Origin: Dendrolimus kikuchii
Taxonomy: Eukaryota > Arthropoda > Insecta > Lepidoptera > Lasiocampidae
DNA length: 64,000 bases
Reading direction: 5' to 3'
NCBI GenBank assembly: GCA_019925095.2
Contig: CM034389.1
Span: 22,183,435-22,247,434, forward strand
Shown here: positions 53,085-63,185 of the stretch, one piece after another
How positions within the stretch are numbered: position 1 is the stretch's first letter
How the letters are laid out: every line of letters begins with the position of its first letter
Made by a program: the position numbers and the translations under genes
Notes under the pieces: model-generated
Seen by the model: the letters and a program-made list of their open reading frames with translations, nothing else
The model's database searches: none
What the model was told of the DNA's origin: nothing

Positions 53085-53465
53085 AGAAATGGATGGATTG
53101 TATGAAGGATGATATGATGATTTGTGGTAAGACAGAGAATGTATGTCATAATAGAGGAGTATGCAAGGAAAAAACATAATATCGTGCCGACTCCAAAGCA
53201 ATGGGAGAAGATGAAAGAAAAAAAGAGATTTTCATTTCCCAATATTCTGGAAGTACGCTTGGAGTTGTGTGACCACAGGGATGAAAACGGTAATTTTCGT
53301 CCCTGGGAACCAATTTTCCCAGCTGTCAAAAAATTAAAAACTACCCGAACTAATCCGATTAATCATGCGACTCATGTCCCAATTTTTTTACAGACGCTGT
53401 TAAATCGAGGCATAAATTGTAATAAAAATTATCAACAATTTTATAACATCATGTTAGACTTATAA
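53085..53465 (+). pseudogene. non-LTR 3' end fused to an unknown frame
   Basis: 53088-53215 reads WMDCMKDDMMICGKTENVCH, then VPTPKQWEKMKEKKR, which resembles the RWMDCVKDDM...CADPTPKQWDK end of RTE/Jockey-type ORFs. The frame stays open to 53462 with RFSFPNILEVRLELCDHRDE and NGNFRPWEPIFPAVKKLK, which looks protein-like but belongs to no family I recognise. It could be flanking sequence that is open by chance, or part of another element. Confidence 0.45.
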
Positions 53466-53715
53466 ATTATTGTTCACCAAATTATTATTTAATTTACATA
53501 AACTTGAGCTATTTACTATCATTGGTGAAAAAAATTCTGGCTGGTAGAATACCACAGAAAAATAAATTTAATTGACGTGTCGTATGTGACGTATTAAATG
53601 AGTTCATCAGATTTATTATGGATTTAACGCCTGTTTTGATTAGAGACGTAGTTGTTTATTTAATTAATCAGTTTTTATTAATTTTCCTCATGTTCGAAAT
53701 AAAAATCAGAGTGTT
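53466..53715. other. no supported feature
   Basis: AT-rich sequence; nothing recognised. Confidence 0.5.
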
Positions 53716-53832
53716 AACTTCGAGTGAAAGTGACTTATTTAGGCACTTGAATTATTAGCGCCCTCGCTACGCTCGTGTGCCAAAACATCTCATACCTAAA
53801 TATGTCACTTTCACCTCTCGTGTAACAATCTA
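53716..53832. repeat. foldback / MITE-like repeat
   Basis: The left arm GTGTTAACTTCGAGTGAAAG TGACTTATTTAGG faces CCTAAATATGTCACTTTCAC CTCTCGTGTAACA. The arms are about 33 bp with small differences, around a GC-richer loop (GCGCCCTCGCTACGCTCG). Confidence 0.55.
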
Positions 53833-54387
53833 CTATTCCTATATCATACTGTATGATATATGATTTTTATATTTAGCTGTAGTTGCTCAAAATGGTTTGG
53901 TTTCGATGTAATGAACTAGCACTATTATGTTTGTTAGAAACGAATATATAGGTAATAATTATATTAATATTAGCTTACCATTTTTTTCATTATAATATAA
54001 ATTGCTGTTACCCATGCCTATCCATTTTTTTTGTTAAGCACCTACTTATTGATTTGTAGTGCTTCCTATATTATGTTTACTTACTTTAGTATAATATAAT
54101 ATAATTGAGTGTTACTTACTATAGTATAATATAATTGAGTGTCCTATATTACAAAGTAATAAATAAATCAGCAGAAAAACATGTATTTTATCACTTAAAT
54201 ATATCGGACATCGCCCATCCCAAAGACTCAGAACGAAGTAAATAAAGGAATGCGGTTACTAACATCACCCGGCGGGGTATCAAAGCCTAGGCGTATACAC
54301 TTTAGTGATCTATGTGGATCAAAACTTAGATCATTGCGTTAGAGAGGCCACATGTAGTTTAGTGTTCTTTACAATACAAAATTTGAC
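53833..54387. other. no supported feature
   Basis: AT-rich, with a tandem TACTATAGTATAATATAATT GAGTGT-type duplication near 54080-54145. Confidence 0.45.
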
Positions 54388-54399
54388 TACGTTAGTATA

Positions 54400-54581
54400 A
54401 CTACGTTTTAACGGTTTTAAGCGCGGTAATTTTATTTGATTTTGGTTTTTCCGAACCACTGAAAAGTGGTTCACTTTTCAAAACGTCGGAAAAACCAAAA
54501 TCAAATAAAATTACCGCGCTTAAAACCGTTAAAACGTAGTTTTATTATGTATACAAGTCGCGAAAACTTAAGAAAATATTA
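54400..54581 (+). mobile_element. PLE-1 hairpin copy, perfect 12-bp TSD
   Basis: The 182-bp foldback starts ACTACGTTTTAACGGTTTTA and ends CGCGAAAACTTAAGAAAATA TTA. The arms are essentially perfect across the GCGCGGTAATTTTATTTGAT segment, suggesting a recent insertion. TACGTTAGTATA at 54388-54399 and 54582-54593. Near the centre lies CCACTGAAAAGTGG, the stem II hairpin of the ribozyme-like fold, but the upstream core is lost. Confidence 0.9.
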
Positions 54582-54593
54582 TACGTTAGTATA

Positions 54594-55058
54594 GTTATGT
54601 AGCGATCAATTAAAATCGATACATATCAACGAGTGACAATCATACTTGTCGAAAATAATGGACTAAACGACATCTGTCGGTCGGGGAACTAATGACTGTT
54701 CAAACATCAATTTGGGCGGTGTCTTATCGCAATGGAGCAGGGGTGCCAACTACTTATGGCGACTTAATGCTCGCTTGCATAGGGGTAGGAGGATAATTGG
54801 ACGCCTTGCCGAGTGTATCGTGTATTCCGGTGAAGTGGGTCGATCTGTGATGGGTGTGCGATGGATTGTATGTAATAGTCTTGGCAAATTTTGATAAAGA
54901 ATTAGTTCTAAGCATTTCAAAAAGTTCAGCAGAGTCGAAAATGTACTCAAAATGGAAATGGACAATTGTGTCTTGATGAACAGAAGTGGGAATTATTAGT
55001 CACAAATGGTAGATCTATTTTCTCTTCCTCTAATTCATCTCTCCTATTCCAGTATAGG
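54594..55058. other. no supported feature
   Basis: Sense and antisense frames at 54712-54965 (60-71 codons) have no recognisable homology. Confidence 0.45.
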
Positions 55059-55059
55059 C

Positions 55060-55280
55060 TCGCCTTTGATCATTAACTTGGCCGAGCTGAGATAATTGTA
55101 GTCTAAGGACGCTTACCTAGACGGTACTTATTCACAAGGGACTTGAAGACGCCAGGTTGTTGGTTTCGGAAATAACAAACTCCGGCAATGAGTCCCACTT
55201 TTTGTGGTGGACATAATGAAGGTGGACGCAAAGCGTTTTGTTCTTATAGGTGGTATGTCTACCATATATCAATCCACCCT
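55060..55280 (-). pseudogene. NLTR-3 Jockey-like C-terminus, fragment
   Basis: GGCTCGCCTTTGATCATTAA, GACGCTTACCTAGACGGTAC, ACTCCGGCAATGAGTCCCAC and AAGCGTTTTGTTCTTATAGG are the inverted landmarks of NLTR-3, the same order as at 11695-11935. Confidence 0.55.
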
Positions 55281-55317
55281 TTCTATCTTACCTTAAAGAC
55301 TTGTAACGCATTGACAG

Positions 55318-55412
55318 CGGCCCTGATATTGTCTGATATTGCAAATATTTATAAGCGATGGTAATTACTTTCTGTCAGGTAGTTTGTCTGCCTGTTTGCC
55401 ATCTTCAAGCAA
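55318..55412 (+). mobile_element. SINE-A 3' fragment, diverged
   Basis: ATTTATAAGCGATGGTAATT, then TGTCTGCCTGTTTGCCATCT and AAGCAATAAAATAAA. Only the tail third remains. Confidence 0.5.
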
Positions 55413-55620
55413 TAAAATAAAGATTCAAGTAAAGCGAATGAAATCAAATTTCAAGAGTTTTGGAGAGCAATGAATTCTTAAAGTAAATTGATATCAGATG
55501 CGTTAAAAAACTGTCGTCCTAATATCTTAGTAACCTACAATATCAAATATTGTGGTGATTTTTAGACTCGTTAGGCTAAAATAGGCTATCTTAAATCTGT
55601 TATTCTATTTTAATCTATAA

Positions 55621-55917
55621 AGCCATGGAAGCTTGGATATAGTTAGAGCACACGTCCCAAACTCAAAGGGCGCGGGTTCGAATCCTGACCGGAATGCATG
55701 CACCGCTTAGGCAGGTTTCTGACTTAATGTGCATATTTTTACAATTACCACGTGCTAAAAACGGTGAAGAAAATATCGTGATAAAGCCTACACATGGAGA
55801 TAACGGATGTATCACCTGTCAAGCCGTCTTAGACAAGCATGGCGGGTAAACTGTCCGTTCCCCAATATTGGGAGGCCCGAGCCCAGCAGTGGGATGTTTA
55901 TGGGCTGTTGTTATATA
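55621..55917 (+). mobile_element. SINE-T copy, best B box
   Basis: The head contains GCGCGGGTTCGAATCCTGAC, a consensus-grade polymerase III B box (55674-55685), preceded by the worn A-box region GGATATAGTTAGAGC. The body shows ATGTGCATATTTTTACAATT and ACGGTGAAGAAAATATCGTG, ending CAGTGGGATGTTTATGGGCT. No clear target duplication. Confidence 0.82.
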
Positions 55918-55969
55918 ATATAAATGTATTATAACATCTGTATTTTTAAAATCTTTACACAAACTCGAC

Positions 55970-56330
55970 GCGAAGAGCAAAAAAATCAAGGGGGAGATAT
56001 TTTGGTTAGCAGATTCTGAAAATGTATCTTTTATATTTTTTCTGTCCGTCTCTTTGGTAGAGCATCACGTGAAAACTACTGAGCGGTTTTAAATATAACT
56101 CGCCACAGAGCTAGCTTATATCCGTGGTTAACACTTAGGATGTTATTTAAATGATGTCGTTTTCGTCGGATAGACGGATATTGCCAAAAGATGGCGCTTT
56201 TGACAACATTACTGTTGTCACCGTTGCAATTCACTAACACACACCTTGTCATTGTAACGCGAACAAAGTTTCAGCTGGCATTACTCATAAACCATATGCA
56301 AGCATACAACCGGCTCGAAAATTCCTTTCT
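55970..56330 (+). mobile_element. HEL-1-related fragment
   Basis: Parallels 18890-19150: AAAAATCAAGGGGGAGATAT, GAGCATCACGTGAAAACTAC, ATGATGTCGTTTTCGTCGG and AACGCGAACAAAGTTTCAGC. Both termini are missing. Confidence 0.5.
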
Positions 56331-56690
56331 ATCCTGGATATATCAGATGTCAGTTTAATTAGTCTTGTCATATTTTTCACGTCGCCCGAACGATACTTCT
56401 TTATGATTGAAAGGGTTTGTGGTAGATACAAATTGGTTTGTCTCTTCTAATGAACGTTATTAGTGTAGTTTGTCGTGGTTTGTGATGTTTCTGATATAGC
56501 ATAGTGTAATATTAGTAGTGGGTAGCTCAGGTTATGACATTTGTATTAATGTTTATGTAATAGGACGGAAGGAGTTATGTTGCGTGGAGTAATGGATCAT
56601 GAATAATGTACTTGTGACAGTTTTAGCAAGCAAGAATATTTACGAAATCATAGAACTGTTCCGTAAAACTGGTATTACATGGTTCAATCA
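56331..56690. other. no supported feature
   Basis: AT-rich sequence; nothing recognised. Confidence 0.45.
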
Positions 56691-56696
56691 GATTGA

Positions 56697-57003
56697 ATCA
56701 ATTTGGTTAAAAGCTGCAGAATTGAAAGAATAAGCCGATATTAGATTGTTCATTTCTGTATTTCAATTAGTATGAATCAACGAAAGCGATTCATATAAAT
56801 GCACATTTGAATGAGAAATCAGAAATATTTTACTCATAACAATGTTTACACGTTAACTTCAATAATTTTATGGTCTTAATTAACATAGGTCGTAAAATCT
56901 TAGTGATTATAAAAGGTGTGTTTGGCTAACCACTTCTTGAGCCGACAATGTTCATGAATATTATCGGGTCCTTTTCGTTCTGTGCCTGTCAACCAAATTG
57001 AAT
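56697..57003. mobile_element. TIR element (MITE-like), decayed
   Basis: The left end TCAATTTGGTTAAAAGCTGC AGAATTGAAAGAATAAGCCG and the complement of the right end, TCAATTTGGTTGACAGGCAC AGAACGAAAAGGACCCGATA, form imperfect inverted repeats of about 40 bp. The interior is shared with 21075-21250. Target duplication not seen. Confidence 0.5.
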
Positions 57004-57760
57004 AATTTTTTTTAACCGTCTAATATTAATATTAAGCGCATATTACACGTGTCAACGGTCCTTATATGTAATTAACTTTAATATAACTTGTGTTTACTTT
57101 ATCTAAGTAAATATTATGCCTTTCAATTAATTTTGTCCTGTACTCAGAATTCTCGACGTCTTCTATATAGTTTGTTATTTTTTATGATACAAGCACCAGT
57201 TTATTTGATTTAGATATACTTAAAACATCACCATTCATTTATAAAGAACATAAATTATAATATGCTGACATAAAAAAGCTTTTAAAAGGATGAAATTAAT
57301 TTTAATTAATATTAAATATTTCGTTTGTGATGAAAACCTTTTCAGCTTACATTAAATTGATAAGGAAAACAATGTGACGTTTTTAAAAAACAAAACCAGC
57401 TTTGTAAATTGCGTGACTTCAGTTTTCGGTCGGTAACTTATCAACTATATTATGAGTGAAGAATTTTACGTGCTATGTACATATAATAAGTGTTATTTAT
57501 TAAATTGAGTTTTGCTACCTAAGTAATAAGTGTGTTGGTATTTTACATTATATTATCTCAACTGCATTTACATAGCTCGCTCCGGCCTTTTATCCTATCT
57601 TCTGTGGGTATAATCTTAACTTAGTTGTATGACCTCCAAAAATGTTTTAGTGGAACTTTTGAATTTGAATATTCTTTTGGGTTCCGTAGTTATTTTGACA
57701 AAACGGCATCTTTGTAAAATCGTCAAAACCCCTCCGTTTGTCTATCTTAGTGCGTCATAG
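57004..57760. other. AT-rich stretch, nothing recognised
   Basis: No feature supported. Confidence 0.5.
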
Positions 57761-57761
57761 T

Positions 57762-57895
57762 TAGTGACCAGGTTCCAGACTCCCTTAAGAGAGTAGCAGC
57801 GCATTTGTAGCACCTTTGGTGTAGTAAATCTCTTTCCATCTAGTGGGCCGTCTGCCTGTCTGCTGAACTCCTGCAATAAAAAAAAATAAAAAAAA
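57762..57895 (+). mobile_element. SINE-A 3' fragment with internal deletion
   Basis: TTAGTGACCAGGTTCCAGAC, AGCAGCGCATTTGTAGCACC and GCCGTCTGCCTGTCTGCTGA ending in CTGCAATAAAAAAAA. The TTGCAAATGTCCATAGGCGA stretch is deleted. Confidence 0.72.
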
Positions 57896-57924
57896 ATGTT
57901 ATTTATCACGGAAACTTATCTTTA

Positions 57925-58165
57925 TATATAGAAATCAACTGTTCGTGTGTATGTGTCTGAAATCCTCCTAAGCGGTTGGCAGATTTTGATGAATTTTTTT
58001 GTGTATGTTCAAGTGGATTTGAGAATGACAGATTTAAAATTGGACCCGGTAGAATGCTGGAATCAGGTCTCAGGATTTATTTGAGTGGGTTCCTCGGTGG
58101 TTTAAATCCACAATTGGACCTAGTGAGTGGCGCTGTAATTGGGACCTAGATTTTTATTTTTCAGA
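57925..58165 (+). mobile_element. HEL-3 Helitron-like copy, 3' end missing
   Basis: Starts near TTATATATAGAAATCAACTG, contains GGCAGATTTTGATGAATTTT and two HEL-3 modules in sense orientation (TTAAAATTGGACCCGGTAGA, AGTGAGTGGCGCTGTAATTG), then stops at CAGATCAGAACAATATCATC. Confidence 0.55.
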
Positions 58166-58374
58166 TCAGAACAATATCATCATCATCATTATATAATTAG
58201 TAGATATTATATTGCATATAGTTATATGTTTATTATGTTTAAATAGTTGCATATTATTACCATATCTTGTATATGTATATAACTTATGTGTATATTTGTA
58301 TATATAGTATAGTTATATATTTATTATTAAAATGTAAGTAATCGTACAATAATTATGTATACCACCATCGCCAC

Positions 58375-58510
58375 TCCTAATCAGAATATTCTTGCCACGG
58401 GTTGTCTGGAAGAGATCGCTTTTTAGCGATAAGACCGCCCTTTGTACCCAACTAGACTAATACTAGTTCGTAAGTTTTTCTGTAATGGTGTACAATAAAG
58501 TGTTATCTAT
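58375..58510 (+). repeat. NLTR-4 3'UTR and tail
   Basis: GGGTTGTCTGGAAGAGATCG, CTTTTTAGCGATAAGACCGC (stem-loop), then GTGTACAATAAAGTGTTATC and a (TATC)n tail at 58505. This is the complete 3' end of the element type whose coding end is at 32766-33060. Confidence 0.6.
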
Positions 58511-58956
58511 CTATCTAACATCTGCTGGTTCCACTAGTAGGTCTATATAAATAAAAAACACTACGAAAAGTAAGATTCAAATTGACACTAGAATTCATTT
58601 AAAGTATCTGATTCATTTTATATAATCTGTCTGACATATTCACGGTGCCATAAAATTAAAATTTGTCATTACATCGAAATCCCTGTTGGGCTTTTAATTG
58701 CATTTTTATTTACCCAATTCAACTTATTTTTTCAGTATGAATGTGCTTTGCAGCCCAACAACGGATAATATCTCCCAAAGGTCGTAAACTGGCGCAACGA
58801 TGTGACTCTGTTAAGTACAATTGTGTGCAATATTTCAGTAGATATCATTTTTGGCAAAAATTTGCGTTTTTCACCCCATTGGGGCTCGTTTGATTGGACG
58901 CACCGCGTTATCGTAGCTTTGCGGGTTTTGTCCATAATTTATTGCATTTTATACTA
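58511..58956. other. no supported feature
   Basis: A 67-codon minus-strand frame (58935-58735) has no recognised homology. Confidence 0.45.
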
Positions 58957-58971
58957 TATCTAGTGTGCATA

Positions 58972-59301
58972 AATACGTACAATAATCTACGTTTTAACGG
59001 TTTTATGTGCGGTATTTAATTTGATTTTTAATCTGAAGATTTGGCCACTTTTCAGTACCCATGATCACGTGGTACAAAGATCTCAATTGTCAATGAGCAA
59101 TTTTAAATTTATTGTTCGACCTACCCTCAACTAGTTCATTTTAATTTATGGTTTATTTGCCATCGCTTGCCAACATATTGTAGCTTGAAAAGAAGAAGCG
59201 ACGCAAAAAAACTCTGCAGCAACATGCCTATATATAATTTTAATTTTACACTTTATTTAAATTTATAATGTTTACCAGTCGCAAAAGTTAAGAAAATACA
59301 A
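58972..59301 (-). mobile_element. PLE-1 copy without ORF, degenerate, 15-bp TSD
   Basis: The left arm CTACGTTTTAACGGTTTTAT is followed by the complement of the PLE-1 3'UTR: AAAGAAGAAGCGACGCAAAA and AACATGCCTATATATAAT match 2637-2690. The right end GTCGCAAAAGTTAAGAAAAT is an inverted copy of the terminal sequence. The flanks TATCTAGTGTGCATA (58957-58971) and TATCTAGCGTACATA (59302-59316) differ at two sites. The mariner relic starts at the last TA of the right flank. Confidence 0.75.
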
Positions 59302-59316
59302 TATCTAGCGTACATA

Positions 59317-60423
59317 CCAGGTCACTCAGAAAGTATTGCGAAAAATAGTTCTTATGTATGGGAGACTGGCCAGTTATCATCTATTTTGAAAATATGATTA
59401 TTTATAACTAAAAACATTCCAATTTTAAAATGTCCTTCCACATTGTTTGCGAGCTAATTTAAATTATCTTGTCTCATTGAAAAATGGATCTACGCCGGGA
59501 ACATTTTCGCGCTATGATTTTTTTAATATTTCAAATGTTGCCTGAAACCGGACGAATCGTACGATAGACTTCAAATGGAATTCGTGTCTAAAGGCCCTTC
59601 TAAGGCAATCGTGTGTCGTTGATACAATGAATTCAAGCGCGGTTGACTAACTTTGGGTGATGAAGCACTTACTGTAGATTGAATTGGGAAGCCTTCACGA
59701 GATTCTGCAAGTGCATCTTCGCGTGAGGAGGATAGTTTCACGCTGGTTGCCACACAACCACACCGATGCTCAGAAGTAGTCCCGGGTGGAATGGTGCCGT
59801 GATATGATAAACAAATTTGAAGCAGGCTCGTCTCGGCACCATTACAGTCCTGGATTTATCAATAAGATCCAGAATCGAAGCGCCCGTTTCAAAACCAATC
59901 AACGTCTACCAAAGTGAAGCTATCTAGAAGCGGGGGAAGGTTTTGATAGCAAGTTTTTTCAATTTGACTGGCTGCTTGGTGTCAATTCCTTTACAGAACC
60001 AAAGAAGCATCAACGCTGAATGGTATATTACCAAATGCTTGGCAGAAGTTTTCTCTGTTGTGAGCAACAAGCGACCAAACACAGGGCTCCCCGGGCTACT
60101 GCTCCACCGCAACAACGCACCCGCCCATACCGCGCTCAAAACAAGGGACTTCCTGGACAGCACGCTAGTCAAACTCCTGGGTTACCCTTCTTAGCAGCGT
60201 GTGACTTCTTTTTATTCCCGAAAATAAAAAGACAGCTCAAAGGGATACAATTTTCGTCGCAGAAGTCGTAGTAGATGCGCTGTCAGTGTTCGGGCAACCT
60301 GTAAACGAGGTGTCTGCGGCAGACTGGAAAAAGTGTTTTGAAAACTGGTTCAGACGCATGATACTAAAGTAAATATTGAACATGTTTATTTTTATTTTCG
60401 CAAAACATTCTGAGTGTCCCACG
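59317..60423 (+). pseudogene. mariner element, near full length, inactive
   Basis: The 1.1-kb element has imperfect terminal repeats (left AGGTCACTCAGAAAGTATTG; complement of right GGGACACTCAGAATGTTTTG) and TA at both sides (59315-59316, 60424-60425). In pieces of different frames the protein reads MDLRREHFRAMIF (59484), MIASFFNLTGCLVSIPLQNQ, RSINAEWYITKCLAEVF, then LLLHRNNAPAHTALKTRDFL and AACDFFLFPKIKRQLKG, and finally DWKKCFENWFRRMI. The order matches Bombyx-type mariner transposases. At the second catalytic site the expected HHDNAPAHT reads HRNNAPAHT, so the Asp is replaced by Asn. With several frameshifts and stops and about 0.2 kb missing, it is dead. Confidence 0.9.
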
Positions 60424-60429
60424 TATAAC

Positions 60430-61060
60430 CTATTTGTATGTGTATTTAATTTTCACACCACCGTCATATACTTACAAATCTCCCGTTCATAAAATTCATA
60501 GCTCAGGTTTTCTGAAGAGATAGCTCTAAGGCGACAATGCCGCCCATTGTTTAATGTGACTACTGTAAATTGTTTATTTCATGTGGTGGTGTTTCAATCG
60601 GTGAGCCATAAAGTGTATTCTATTCTATTCTCATTTTCAGATTCCGAATCTATTTTGACAAAAACGAACCGTTATAAGTATAGACATTATATTTGTCCGT
60701 CTGGTACTCTATCTATCTGTTTATGTCACAGTATGTTATCTAGAAATGATTAGCATTTTAGAGCTCATAAGAGTTACGTTTTTTATTAGATGATTGCCAT
60801 TTCTAGTAACATTTTTTTCCTGCAAATATATTTTTATTGATGAATTATAAATATAAATTGATTTTATAACGTAATTGAATACAATTTTCATTTAAATAGA
60901 CTATAAATAGCGAATAATAACGACCGTGAGAAACGTGGGCTGCCAGTCGCGACGTATGGGACGAACACAATTACTGTTTACCTTCTTATTCATAACAGTG
61001 ACATGATCGGTTTAAAAAAAGTTTAAACAAAGTATTTATTATAATTGTATGTCTCTAGAA
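60430..61060. other. mostly AT-rich; NLTR-4-like hairpin scrap at 60505-60560
   Basis: GGTTTTCTGAAGAGATAGCT CTAAGGCGACAATGCCGCCC resembles the NLTR-4 3' stem-loop region. Otherwise nothing. Confidence 0.4.
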
Positions 61061-61061
61061 A

Positions 61062-61640
61062 CTACGGGCCATAAAAATGGCCGGAACATCTAGAGGGCTT
61101 GCGTGGGGCCATGGGAAGGCTAACACGTAGAGGCCCCTTGACAAATTTAATGTAAATGTGGCGTGACACTGACCGGCGATTATCCCTGTCTACACCATTA
61201 ATACACCCAAGGACAAGCCCCGGCCAGTTTTGGACTCTTGTAGGAAATGAGAACAAAAAGTACCGCGTTTTGGGGTGAACTGCTAGTGGTACTAGGGGTC
61301 TGTGTATATGGGGACTATGGCGTCTGCCCGCGCAATGCTCGGGGAACATGGAAAAATAGGCAGACGGTGACTCGCCACTCCGGGCCCCAAAAATGCCATA
61401 GAAGACAGGGGCAACATGGATATAGAGAGGTGAGCTGCACGTTCACCGAAGCTACTTCTGACGTTATGCCATTTATCACTTCCACACCTGGAGCTTGAGT
61501 CTTATCTCTAGCGATCTCCACTCCTTGCCAGCTGGCGAAGACAAGCACGGAAGCGGGGGCCTTGCCTTGACCCCCGGAGTCAGGTCCGAGGCGTCGCTAC
61601 TCACCTAAGGCTTCGCCACGGAGCCCCCCTGCGGATGTAT
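61062..61640. repeat. GC-rich island, unassigned
   Basis: About 580 bp of sequence much richer in G+C than its surroundings, with frames of 77-95 codons on both strands (61247-61495 plus; 61349-61065 and 61548-61318 minus). Landmarks are AATGGCCGGAACATCTAGAG, GACTCGCCACTCCGGGCCCC and AAGGCTTCGCCACGGAGCCC. The style suggests an internal part of a non-LTR element, but no conserved domain is recognisable. Confidence 0.45.
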
Positions 61641-63030
61641 TATTAATTGATTAATAATATTATTATGATAAACATTGTGTTTAGAATGTAATGAATTCTA
61701 TATTTGATCACAAGAAAGATCGCAATTAAAACAAACAAAACTTTTTCATGCTTTCTAATTACTTAAAAAGTTTCTTAACTTATAACTCACCCAAATAACT
61801 TCCATAAATACAATTTAATTACAAAATTGTACAAATTTCTTATACATATTTACAGTAGTCTATTAATTAGAAAACTTTGTTAACTGAAAGTAAATTTAGG
61901 TGCTTTTAATTACTTGAGATATAATTACTTTTTCTGTATTTAAGCTTACAGCCGGACCTGGCAAGGTCCAATATAAGGAGATCTGTTTGTCGTTACCATC
62001 TTAATGTAAATGGGGATTCATTTTAGCGTGTTCACAAAAGAGATAAGCGTAGACAGTATGGAAGAAATTTTTTGGAATAATTGTAAACGGGTTTTTGAGT
62101 ATTATAGGAAAAAAAAACTCACAGTGTGGTGGAGATACAAGTACAACGAGGCAAGTAGTCACAAAAAGAAGGTATAGCTACATTAGACATGCCATGAAAA
62201 CTATTCTTGTTGGTGTTTTTTTTGTTGCGAAGTGGATTACTATACATTATTTGGTGACAGGCAGTAAGCTAATGGAGACTCATGATGACTACCGAATATC
62301 CACTAAAACCTTACGTTCCATCTATATCATCAAATTAATAAAGTATTACAATTCAGTAATATGAAATATTATGACTGTAAGAAAATTTTACAAAGTGGTT
62401 ATTATTGAAACCATACAAAGAATGTGAAGAATGTTTAGTGTATATTAACATAGTATTCATAGTTTGTAAACACACACACACAGATATAGGTGCACAACAC
62501 ATAACATTTATTTGTATGAATATTATTGTAATAAAGTTATCTTTTAATGTTTAACTTAATTGAGAGCGGGTCCTTTGGACACAAGTATATATTAATACTT
62601 AATAGAAGGTGTAAATCCCAAAATTTCTGTATGTAGTTTTGGAACAAAAATAAACAATTTATTATTATTATCTATCAGCCTATGACAGAGTCTTGGGACA
62701 ACAGCTTAACTAACACCGCAAATCGGGCAGATGTAGGTTCCCTCCATGTTGCCGGGAAGAATCACCAACTGAATCTCGTATCTTCTCATTTAAAAATAAT
62801 AAAGGCATGCATAGAAATTATGCAATCCCTTTCTGGTAGTGTCGGAGTGAATGACGGCTAATGTCGTGCCCGGGGGCCGACAACCGCGGTAAGAATTCAA
62901 GTGGGTTCTAACTCTTCTTATGTTCCTTCGATAAGTTTAACCAACTGGTGCAATGGAAATGTGAGCACTCGTGTTATATAATTGCGGAGCGGTGTAGCAA
63001 GAGGTTTCAATACAAAAAATAATATTACAT
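61641..63030. other. no supported gene
   Basis: AT-rich. 62460-62670 ends AACAAAAATAAACAATTTAT TATTATTA, which may be a retrotransposon 3' tail. An 89-codon frame (62095-62361) has no recognised homology. Confidence 0.4.
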
Positions 63031-63039
63031 AAAAAGGGA

Positions 63040-63185
63040 ATAATGACTGGATTTTCAAGAAGGCTCCGGTTTTGTAGTTGGTCGTCAGCCATATAGTTTA
63101 TCGTTTCTACTCATCATATATTCCATGACCTTGTGTATATCATCAAACCACCTAGATAGAGGACAACCTAAACTCCATTTTTCTA
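63040..63185 (-). pseudogene. RTE-like 3' scrap
   Basis: The minus-strand frame reads LGCPLSRWFDDIHKVMEYMM. RPxxRWxDDI is the signature near the C-terminus of RTE-type ORFs. Short and decayed. Confidence 0.35.

Noticed and set aside
55674..55685. Possible tRNA gene from the B box GGGTTCGAATCC
   Set aside because: No cloverleaf can be completed; the box belongs to a SINE-T head followed by the SINE body.
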